A stretch of DNA of 10,537 nt from Pirellulales bacterium (lineage in GTDB: Bacteria; Planctomycetota; Planctomycetia; Pirellulales; JALHLM01). A program made the translations under genes and the position numbers. This document shows positions 1 to 6,092 of the stretch, one piece after another (position 1 is the stretch's first letter; each line of letters begins with the position of its first letter). Below the pieces are notes generated by a model, which saw only the letters and a list, made by a program, of their open reading frames with translations, was not told where the DNA came from and searched no databases. Location of the stretch: contig JALHLM010000009.1 in NCBI GenBank assembly GCA_022844585.1, positions 1-10,537 of the forward strand, read 5' to 3'.

Positions 1-1376
1 TTTTTCCATTTGCGTTCGCCGGATTCCAATTCAAGGCATTCCATGATGCCGTCGTCGAGTCCGTAGACGTGGCCGTTGTGAATGGCCACGTTGGAGAGCT
101 TCGTCTTCATGTTGCGGTTGCGGCCGCCGTACAGGTCTTCGATCGTGAACTTGCCGCTGGCGTCGGTTTTGAATTCGAGCAACATGCAGCCGGTGCCGTA
201 GCCGGTCGAGCAGAAGACGCGATCATTGCCCACGGCGACCGGCTGCGCGACCTTCGGTTGATTGCCGGGCCAGTCATAGGTCCAAAGGACCTCGCCGGTT
301 TCCGCATTGTGGCCGGTGACGTTGAGTTGATTGACGATTGCCACCTGGCGCTGACCGCAAAGGGTCATCAGCGTGGGCGAACTATACGCGGTCTGCGAAT
401 CGCCGCCGGACCATTTGCGTTCGCCCGTGGTGCGGTCGTACGCGACGAGTGAATTTCCGTTCTTGCCGCCGGGATTCACGACGATCACGTCGTCGTAGAT
501 GAGCGGCGAGCCGGCCATGGCCCACTGCAGATTGTTGGCTTCGGCGTCTTTCAGAATATTACGCGCCGGCCAACGCGGTTTGCCATCCGCGAGGCGCAGG
601 CAATTCAACGTGCCCGTTGCGCCGAGCGTACAGACAAACGGCTCGCCGTCTTCGAAGATGGTCGGCGTAGCGCGCGGACCGTCGCCCCCCATGAATTCGG
701 AGAAGCGGCCTTCGTCGGCGTGCTTCCAGAGTTCCTGGCCGGTGAGCAGGTGATAGCAGACGACGAACTCCTGTTGGCCACGCTGTTCTTGCGTGACCGC
801 GAGCTCGCCATAGACGGCGAACGAGGACCAGCCCTCGCCGATGGGTTGCTTCCAGAGTTGATGCGGTTTGACCTTGATCCAATTGCGGCCGATGGTGACG
901 CCTTCGATCACCGGATGGCGATTCGGACCGAGGAATTGCGGGTAGCGGTACGTCGCTTGCAGCCACTCTGGTTGGACCTCGGGCGCGCCGGCCGCGGGCT
1001 CGACAGGCGTGGCGACGACGGCTGCGTTGGGCGCGGCTTCCCAACTCCAGGCGTAGATCGGCTTCATGTTGCCGGTGTAGCCGACGCGCCTCAATGCGGC
1101 GGCGCGAAAGATCGCCACGCCAGCGATCGCGATGCCGCCGGCAATCAGCACGCGTTTGCGCGCGACGTCCGAAAGTCCAGCGCCAAAGGCCAGCCAAAGC
1201 CAACCGGCGAACAGCCCGAGGATGACCAATGCCGCGGTGGCAAGAAACTGGAACGCGGCATCGTCCAGCGCGGTTTGGATGCCGGCGTAGAGCGCGGCGA
1301 GCAAGATCGCGATGACGGCCAGGGCGATGAAATTCACCCGCCGCGCCGGCGAGATGGTTTCCGGGGCATGACTCAT
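1..1376 (-). CDS. Membrane-anchored PQQ-like beta-propeller protein (BamB-like), 3' end cut by window
   Basis: The reading frame starts at the ATG at 1376 and stays open to the left edge (458 complete codons). A good ribosome-binding site (GGAGGA, 7 nt spacer) precedes this ATG, which fixes the start. Residues about 16-34, 42-65 and 76-92 are hydrophobic membrane segments. Arginines before the first and after the second (ARR at 11-13, ARKR at 72-75) place the N terminus in the cytoplasm and the long C-terminal part outside it. A linker rich in Ala, Pro and Val (about 113-135) leads to a propeller with repeated PQQ-like blade motifs: TGQELW (212-217), DGKPRW (264-269), TTGERKW (316-322), ETGEVLW (359-365) and ESGERKW (451-457). 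The family covers quinoprotein dehydrogenases and the non-catalytic scaffold BamB. I see no quinone or metal ligand set that argues for an enzyme, so a scaffold or binding role is as likely. It is divergent from the gene at 1635. Confidence 0.88.
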   Translation of the reverse strand, partial: MSHAPETISPARRVNFIALAVIAILLAALYAGIQTALDDAAFQFLATAALVILGLFAGWLWLAFGAGLSDVARKRVLIAGGIAIAGVAIFRAAALRRVGYTGNMKPIYAWSWEAAPNAAVVATPVEPAAGAPEVQPEWLQATYRYPQFLGPNRHPVIEGVTIGRNWIKVKPHQLWKQPIGEGWSSFAVYGELAVTQEQRGQQEFVVCYHLLTGQELWKHADEGRFSEFMGGDGPRATPTIFEDGEPFVCTLGATGTLNCLRLADGKPRWPARNILKDAEANNLQWAMAGSPLIYDDVIVVNPGGKNGNSLVAYDRTTGERKWSGGDSQTAYSSPTLMTLCGQRQVAIVNQLNVTGHNAETGEVLWTYDWPGNQPKVAQPVAVGNDRVFCSTGYGTGCMLLEFKTDASGKFTIEDLYGGRNRNMKTKLSNVAIHNGHVYGLDDGIMECLELESGERKWK

Positions 1377-1570
1377 ACAGCATTCCTCCGTGGCTCACGT
1401 ATCGCAGCATGCTCGCGGGCCAGGAAAAGGCCGAGCAGTCCGTTCCCGGGAATCATACAGGGAGGCGTGGGTTTGGCGAGAGGACGCCTGGTGGGCGAAC
1501 GCGATGGAAAGGCATGACTGGACGCGCGGTTCCGACTATTCTGAGTTGAATCTCAACGAAACATCGTTCG

Positions 1571-1596
1571 CCGGCGCAAGGTAGTATCATCGCCGG
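1571..1596. repeat. 6-bp inverted repeat in the divergent intergenic region
   Basis: CCGGCG (1571-1576) and CGCCGG (1591-1596) are perfectly complementary around a 14-nt spacer, 38 bp before the start codon at 1635. It could form a small leader hairpin or be an operator for the divergent pair. A 6-bp match in GC-rich DNA is common by chance. The rest of 1377-1634 shows no convincing promoter on either strand and no gene. Confidence 0.25.
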
Positions 1597-1634
1597 AAGC
1601 GCGTCCCACTTATGTGAACAACTGAGCATTAGCC

Positions 1635-3422
1635 ATGTTTGAACAGCGCCGATCGATTCTTCACTCTTTCGCGTTGCGGCTCGCCATCATTGGTTTGGTC
1701 GCAGGCTCCTGGGCGGCGTCGGCTTGGGCCCGTCCCGCCACCACCAAGCTGCTGCCGAAGTCGACGCAAGCGTATATCTCCATCCCGGACGTGGCGGAGC
1801 TAAAGCTCCGGGCACAGGACACTTCGACCGCACGGATGCTGCGGGACAAGCAGGTCGAGCCCCTGGTGCGCGACCTCTATGGCACGGCGATGGAGTCGCT
1901 GGCGAAGTTCGAGGAAGAGTTGGGCATGCCACTGGTGAAGTTGCTGGAAATTCCGCAAGGTGAATTGTCGGTGGCGTTCGTGGCGGTGAAGGAAGCGCGG
2001 CCGGCGCTCGTCGTGTTGATGGACGTCGGGGCCGACAACAAACCTTTCGACAAATTCCTGGAGGCGGGGCTCGCCCGGGCGGCGGATGCCGGTATTGAGC
2101 CGCGCGAGGAAAAGTTCGGCGAGACCGCGGTTTCCGTGCTCGATCTATCCGGCGAAGACGGTAACCAGGTGTTGTATTGCCGGCGCGAGGAGACGTTTGT
2201 CGTCACGACGGACGCCAAGGTGATGGCCGACCTGTTGGACGCCTGGGACGGCGGGAAGCAGGAGCCGCTCTCGTCCGACGAAGCGTTTTCCCAGATTCGC
2301 GAGCGCGCGCGCGGCGCGGCCGACGAAGCGCCACAGGTGATGTATTTTTTCGATCCGATTGGCATCTTCGAAGCCATCGGCGAGGACAATACGGCGGTCC
2401 GCTTGGCGGAATCGTTCTTGGCGCCCTTAGGTCTCGACGGCCTGCGCGGCTTGGGGGGCGCGATCACGTTAAACACCGGACAGTTCGAGTCGATTCATCG
2501 CGCTACGATTCTGATTGACGCTCCGCGCCGCGGCGTGATGGAACTTATCGCCGTGAAGGCGGGCGATACGGTCCCCGAGAATTGGGTGCCCGCCGACGCG
2601 GCGAGTTATATGACGTTCAATTGGGATTTCCCGGAGATGTACGACGATCTGCGTCATCTCGTGGACAGCTTCCGCGGCGAAGGTTCGTTCTCCGAACGCG
2701 TCAACACGCCGTTCAAGAACGAGACCGGGATCGATTTGGAGCAAGACGTTCTGCCCTATATTGAAGGTCGCGTGAGCATTGTCTCGTCGATGACTCGCCC
2801 GGTGACGCTCACTTCGCAAACGGCCGTGTATGGATTTAAGTTAAAAGAACCGGACAAGATTCGTCCGGTGCTCGACAAGCTCGGGGACAAGTTTACGGAA
2901 CAATTGAGCAAGGAAACGTACGGGGCGATGTCGTTCTACAAGTTCACGCCCCCTGGGTTGGACGACAATCCTGAGGCCGCCAACGTGCCGCGTCCGTGCT
3001 TCGGCATCCTGGGCGACTACTTGTTGATCGCCAATCAACAGGCCGGCCTGGAGCAAGTGGTTCTGGCGTCGGAAGATCCCACGCGCTCGTTGGCCAGCAC
3101 GGAGGATTTTCAGACTATCACCGAAGTGATCAAGCAGCTTCCTGGAGGCGAATCGCCGATTGGCATCACGTTCGCACGCCCCGAGGAAAGCTTGCGTTTC
3201 CTCTACGAATTAGCGAACTCGGAGCAGACGCGCAAGCAACTCGCCAAACAAGGTGAAGAGAATGAGTTCTTCGGCAAGGTCGGCGATGTTTTGGACAGAA
3301 ACCCGTTGCCGCCATTCGAGGTGATCGCCAAGTACTTCTCCCCGTCGGGGGCGATGATGGTGGAGGAAACCGGCTGGCAGTACATCGACTTTTCGTTGCG
3401 CAAGGAAGACATCGAGGAGTAG
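1635..3422 (+). CDS. Exported DUF3352-like protein of unknown function
   Basis: A 595-residue protein with a clear Sec signal peptide: basic start (EQRR), hydrophobic core at about residues 12-27, and an AWA site giving likely cleavage after residue 32. The mature protein begins with a LLPKSTQAYISIPDVAEL segment (39-56). This resembles the opening of DUF3352-type proteins ('LLPxdTxxyvsvpd...'), which are frequent in planctomycetes. The call rests on recalled family pattern, not a search. The rest alternates beta-rich and charged helical stretches with no catalytic motif that I recognise, and there is no second membrane segment, lipobox or C-terminal anchor. The ATG lacks a strong Shine-Dalgarno sequence, but the signal peptide placement supports it. 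The probable location is the periplasm or cell surface. It is divergent from the beta-propeller gene and lies 90 bp before the NagB-like gene on the same strand. The function is unknown. Confidence 0.85.
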   Translation: MFEQRRSILHSFALRLAIIGLVAGSWAASAWARPATTKLLPKSTQAYISIPDVAELKLRAQDTSTARMLRDKQVEPLVRDLYGTAMESLAKFEEELGMPLVKLLEIPQGELSVAFVAVKEARPALVVLMDVGADNKPFDKFLEAGLARAADAGIEPREEKFGETAVSVLDLSGEDGNQVLYCRREETFVVTTDAKVMADLLDAWDGGKQEPLSSDEAFSQIRERARGAADEAPQVMYFFDPIGIFEAIGEDNTAVRLAESFLAPLGLDGLRGLGGAITLNTGQFESIHRATILIDAPRRGVMELIAVKAGDTVPENWVPADAASYMTFNWDFPEMYDDLRHLVDSFRGEGSFSERVNTPFKNETGIDLEQDVLPYIEGRVSIVSSMTRPVTLTSQTAVYGFKLKEPDKIRPVLDKLGDKFTEQLSKETYGAMSFYKFTPPGLDDNPEAANVPRPCFGILGDYLLIANQQAGLEQVVLASEDPTRSLASTEDFQTITEVIKQLPGGESPIGITFARPEESLRFLYELANSEQTRKQLAKQGEENEFFGKVGDVLDRNPLPPFEVIAKYFSPSGAMMVEETGWQYIDFSLRKEDIEE

Positions 3423-3512
3423 GGTTCGCGACGGGCCGGGTTGCCGCCAGCGTACGAGTGAATTACGTTCAGAACTCACGCCCTGAACACTCTTGCTCGA
3501 CCGAGGCATTCG

Positions 3513-4448
3513 ATGGCCGCGCGACCGTTATCGCTAGTTGCTCCCGATTGGTGGGACTACACGACGCTCGACCGCGAGTTGCTCGACGACGCGGCGCGGC
3601 TCACCGCGGATGATCTCTTTGCGCTCTCGCGGCCCGGGTTTACGGTCCGTTTCTACGACACGATCGAAGAGTTCTATCTGGCCGAGGCGCTGGAATACAT
3701 TCACGCCTGGCGGCAAGCGATGCCGGAGCGTCCGGCCGGCATCTGCGGGCCGATCGGTCCCACGGAGCAATTGCCGCTCGTGGCGCGATTGGTCAACGAG
3801 TTGGACCTCGACCTGCGTCACGCCCATTTTTGGGGCATGGACGAATGGGTCGTCGACGGCCGCGAAACGCCGGAGAGTTTTACACTGTCGTTCGCCAAGG
3901 CGGACCGGGAGTTATGCTTCGATCGCATCCGCGCGGATCTGCGGATGCCGGAAAGCAATTTGCACTTTCCGCGCGTAGCCGAGATCGAGACGTTCCGCCG
4001 TTCGTTTGACGAAGTACGCTGCGTCGTCATGCAGGGCGGCCAGGGCGAAATCAAACATTGGGCCTTCAACGACCCACTTCGACGCGCCGGCGTATTCCGC
4101 GATCAACCGCCGACGCCCGCGGAGTATCGCCAGCTCGGCACGCGCGTGGTCGAGCTGCATCCGATGACAATCATCCAGAACGCCCGCACATCCGGCGGCG
4201 GCGTGGTCACCAACGTGCCGACGCAAGCGTTGACCGTGGGGCCAGCCGAAACGTGGAAAGCGGAAAAGGTCTCCATCTGGCACGCCGGCACCCATGACAA
4301 CCCGTTCGGGCAACGGCTCACGGCGCTGATGATCAGCAAAAAGCTGCCGGACAGCTCGGTGCCAATGTCATTGTTGGCGGACCACCCGAACGTGCAGTTC
4401 AACTATCTGCGAAGCGGGATCGGGAGCTGCACTGCGGAGATGCATTGA
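3513..4448 (+). CDS. Glucosamine-6-phosphate deaminase-like (NagB-fold) protein with altered active site
   Basis: A 311-residue protein related to NagB/6-phosphogluconolactonase-type sugar-phosphate isomerases. Recognisable blocks are FWGMDEWV (106-113, matching the NagB FNMDEYV block with its general-base Asp), PESFTLSF (120-127), MQGGQGEIKHWAFNDP (173-188, matching MGGVGNDGHIAFNEP) and ALTVG (239-243). Aligned by eye with E. coli NagB, D72, E73 and H143 are kept (D110, E111, H182), while D141 becomes I180 and E148 becomes D187. The PTGGTP phosphate loop becomes GPIGPTEQ (79-86), and the GSQKA block with phosphate-binding Lys208 becomes GTHDN (259-263). About 40 extra N-terminal residues precede the fold. 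These changes argue against simple GlcN6P deamination. It may act on another sugar phosphate or may be inactive. GAGG lies 6 nt before the ATG. The gene follows the DUF3352-like gene by 90 bp. No catabolic nag genes adjoin it. Confidence 0.82.
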   Translation: MAARPLSLVAPDWWDYTTLDRELLDDAARLTADDLFALSRPGFTVRFYDTIEEFYLAEALEYIHAWRQAMPERPAGICGPIGPTEQLPLVARLVNELDLDLRHAHFWGMDEWVVDGRETPESFTLSFAKADRELCFDRIRADLRMPESNLHFPRVAEIETFRRSFDEVRCVVMQGGQGEIKHWAFNDPLRRAGVFRDQPPTPAEYRQLGTRVVELHPMTIIQNARTSGGGVVTNVPTQALTVGPAETWKAEKVSIWHAGTHDNPFGQRLTALMISKKLPDSSVPMSLLADHPNVQFNYLRSGIGSCTAEMH

Positions 4449-4544
4449 GCGGGGCGGCGGGCTTCATTGCTCCCATCCCCGAACCCCCGTCGAAAGTGGC
4501 TTGTCTAGCCGCTAAAATCTTGCTATCCGGCTAAGCCGCCGGCC

Positions 4545-4576
4545 CGTTAACCGTTTCTCCAAATGCCCGGTTAACG
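4545..4576. promoter_or_regulatory. 9-bp perfect inverted repeat upstream of the aminotransferase gene
   Basis: CGTTAACCG (4545-4553) and CGGTTAACG (4568-4576) are exact inverted copies separated by 14 nt. Each half also contains the palindrome GTTAAC, and the palindrome centres lie 24 bp apart. The repeat ends 50 bp before the chosen start codon at 4627. It could be an operator for a dimeric regulator or a leader hairpin. There is no T-run after it, and it precedes a gene, so a terminator is less likely. A second, weaker 6-bp inverted repeat (TAGCCG 4506-4511, CGGCTA 4528-4533) lies just before it. No confident -35/-10 pair is visible. Confidence 0.45.
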
Positions 4577-4626
4577 TTCCCGAGATATTTGCGCAATGAT
4601 CGCTCCCAGTGGAGTTTACGCTCGCC

Positions 4627-5784
4627 ATGATCAAGAAACGATTGATGACCCCCGGGCCGACGCAGGTGCCGGAAGAAGCCCTGTTGAGCCTCGCCAGGCA
4701 GGTCACGCACCATCGGACAGCGGAATTCCGCAAGTTGTTCGCCGAGGTGCTGGTCGGGCTGAAAGAGGTCTTCGCGACCAAGCACGACGTGATCGTGCTG
4801 ACTAGTTCCGGGTCCGGGGCCATGGAGGCGGCGGTCGTCAATCTGGTGCCGCGCGGCGGGAAGGCCATCGTGCTGGAGGCGGGCAATTTCGCCCAGCGCT
4901 GGCGGAAGATTTGCGACGCCTTTGGCATCGAGGTCGTCCGGCATGAAGTCACCTGGGGCGAGGCGGTCGATCCGGCCGACGTCAAAGCGCTGTTGGAAAA
5001 GCATCCGGACGCCGTGGCCGTGTTCGGTACGTTGATGGAGAGTAGCACGGGCGTTGGCCACGACGTGAAGGCGATCGGCGAGGTCGTCCGCGGTTCGAAG
5101 GCGCTGTTCGTCGTCGACGCCATCAGCGGCGCCTGCGTCATGGAGTGCCGTACCGACGAATGGGGGATCGACGTCCTGGTCGTCGGGTCGCAGAAGGCGT
5201 TGATGCTGCCCCCCGGACTGGCGTTCCTGACGCTCAGCCCCGCGGCGGTGAAGCAGATGGAGCAGGTCAAGCCGCAGGCGTTCTACTTTGACCTCAAGCA
5301 GCACCGCAACAAGATTCTCGAAGGGCCGGATACCCCTTGGACCCCCGCCCACACGATGATCGCAGCGCTGGCGGAGAATCTCAAACTGATCCGCGCCGAG
5401 GGAATTGAGAAGGTCTGGTCCCGAGCGAAGACGTTAGCCCGGGCAACCCGGGCCGGTTTAGAGGCCATTGGGCTGGAACTCTTCGCCGCGCGCCCTGCGG
5501 ACGGTCTGACCAGCGTCTATCTACCGACCGACGTCGATGGCGGCGCCTTCCTGAAGCGGCTGGAAGGCCGATTCGGCATCAAGGTCGCCGGCGGCCAGGC
5601 CCATTTGAAGGGGAAGATCTTCCGCATCGCCCACATGGGCATCGTCGACGAGCTGGACATCCTCAGCACCTTGGCGGCGATCGAGCTGGTACTCGATGAA
5701 CTGGGCCGCAGCGTGGAATTCGGGGCCGGCTGCCGCGCCGCGCAACGGGTCTTGGCGGAAGGTCACCCCGCAGCCGTGGGATAG
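4627..5784 (+). CDS. PLP-dependent class V aminotransferase (alanine/serine-glyoxylate type)
   Basis: A 385-residue fold-type I aminotransferase of full family length. Family landmarks are the N-terminal LMTPGPTQVPEE (6-17), TSSGSGAMEAAV (59-70) for cofactor phosphate binding, VVDAISG (162-168) with the Asp that pairs with the pyridine nitrogen, GSQKALMLPPGL (187-198) with K190 as the PLP Schiff-base lysine, and FRIAHMG (332-338) with R333 as the substrate carboxylate contact. Known members transfer the amino group of alanine or serine to glyoxylate. Some bacterial members instead serve in serine synthesis. I cannot separate these from sequence alone. A GTG at 4609 would add six residues (MEFTLA), but it has no ribosome-binding site. 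The ATG at 4627 matches the usual family start and has GGAG 12 nt upstream. It acts in the cytoplasm. It is followed by a probable terminator. Confidence 0.93.
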   Translation: MIKKRLMTPGPTQVPEEALLSLARQVTHHRTAEFRKLFAEVLVGLKEVFATKHDVIVLTSSGSGAMEAAVVNLVPRGGKAIVLEAGNFAQRWRKICDAFGIEVVRHEVTWGEAVDPADVKALLEKHPDAVAVFGTLMESSTGVGHDVKAIGEVVRGSKALFVVDAISGACVMECRTDEWGIDVLVVGSQKALMLPPGLAFLTLSPAAVKQMEQVKPQAFYFDLKQHRNKILEGPDTPWTPAHTMIAALAENLKLIRAEGIEKVWSRAKTLARATRAGLEAIGLELFAARPADGLTSVYLPTDVDGGAFLKRLEGRFGIKVAGGQAHLKGKIFRIAHMGIVDELDILSTLAAIELVLDELGRSVEFGAGCRAAQRVLAEGHPAAVG

Positions 5785-5824
5785 TTGCCGCGTTGGCCAC
5801 GGCGCCATGTGAACAACGAAGGGA

Positions 5825-5845
5825 GCCCGCCACTCATTGGCGGGC
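5825..5845 (+). terminator. Probable rho-independent-like terminator after the aminotransferase gene
   Basis: GCCCGCCA (5825-5832), loop CTCAT, TGGCGGGC (5838-5845) form a perfect 8-bp GC-rich stem 40 bp after the stop codon. GGG before and CCC after it could extend the stem past a single bulged A. The downstream T-richness is poor (TGTTGATTTT at about 5853-5862), so termination may be only partly intrinsic. Confidence 0.6.
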
Positions 5846-5894
5846 CCCCGGATGTTGATTTTGCAGGAATTTTCTACGTAATCGGCAATGTCCA

Positions 5895-5923
5895 TTGAAA
5901 GTGTGCCGGGGAACGATTAGCTT
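5895..5923 (+). promoter_or_regulatory. Weak candidate promoter for the giant LEPR-XLL gene
   Basis: TTGAAA (5895-5900, five of six matches to TTGACA) is followed after 17 bp by TAGCTT (5918-5923), which keeps the most conserved T, A and final T of the -10 box. It lies after the terminator and before the gene. A start site near 5930 would put the following inverted repeat at the very 5' end of the mRNA. This is pattern matching only, and planctomycete promoters are poorly defined. Confidence 0.25.
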
Positions 5924-5927
5924 GCTA

Positions 5928-5971
5928 TTGGATTCCCCAGCGCATGGACGACTCTTTTCTTGGGAATCCAA
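5928..5971. promoter_or_regulatory. 10-bp perfect inverted repeat in the leader of the giant gene
   Basis: TTGGATTCCC (5928-5937) and GGGAATCCAA (5962-5971) are exact inverted copies around a 24-nt spacer containing ACTCTTTTCTT. The repeat ends 121 bp before the start codon at 6093. It could be a 5' mRNA stem-loop or an operator. There is no T-run directly after the second arm, so it does not look like a terminator. Confidence 0.45.
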
Positions 5972-6092
5972 CCACTCGGCTTGGATGTTTACAAGGGTCC
6001 TTAGCAAGCGCGCCTTCGTGAGTCAGTAGCTCGTCTCTCCGGGCAGGGATTTCGGCGTTGCCGCAGCCCGACGGCGCAAGGTTCCAGGTTTC

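Larger units (their letters stand above)
5785..6092. other. 308-bp gene-free region between the aminotransferase and the giant protein
   Basis: I see no supported coding region here. In order it holds a probable terminator hairpin (5825-5845), a weak candidate sigma-70-type promoter (5895-5923) and a 10-bp inverted repeat (5928-5971). About 120 bp of leader without recognised structure then runs to the start codon at 6093. The arrangement suggests that the large gene is transcribed on its own with a long untranslated leader. Confidence 0.6.

Noticed and set aside
954..1079. Ala/Pro/Val-rich segment of the propeller protein considered as a frameshift
   Set aside because: The minus-strand frame stays open and coherent on both sides. 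This is a normal linker between membrane anchor and propeller.
559..1410. Minus-strand frame of 283 codons overlapping the beta-propeller gene
   Set aside because: Its translation is Arg-rich low-complexity sequence with no domain. The other minus-strand frame from 1376 gives a coherent membrane plus propeller protein with a good ribosome-binding site.
720..1517. Plus-strand frame of 265 codons opposite the beta-propeller gene
   Set aside because: It is antisense to a well-supported gene, with no recognisable domain and composition typical of a shadow frame in GC-rich DNA.
1612..1622. ATGTGAACAAC occurs here and again at 5807-5817, both in intergenic DNA
   Set aside because: Several shared 11-mers are expected by chance in a window of this size. 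The flanks do not match and the contexts differ (before a start codon versus after a stop).
1877..2476. Minus-strand frame of 199 codons inside the DUF3352-like gene
   Set aside because: Ser/Ala/Arg-rich shadow frame opposite a coherent signal-peptide protein. No motif.
3467..3488. 6-bp inverted repeat GTTCAG/CTGAAC between the DUF3352-like and NagB-like genes
   Set aside because: It is short, not GC-rich, and has no T-run after it. A 6-bp match with a 10-nt loop is expected by chance.
4512..5352. Two long overlapping minus-strand frames inside the aminotransferase gene
   Set aside because: Both are antisense to a gene with all family motifs, and neither gives a recognisable product.
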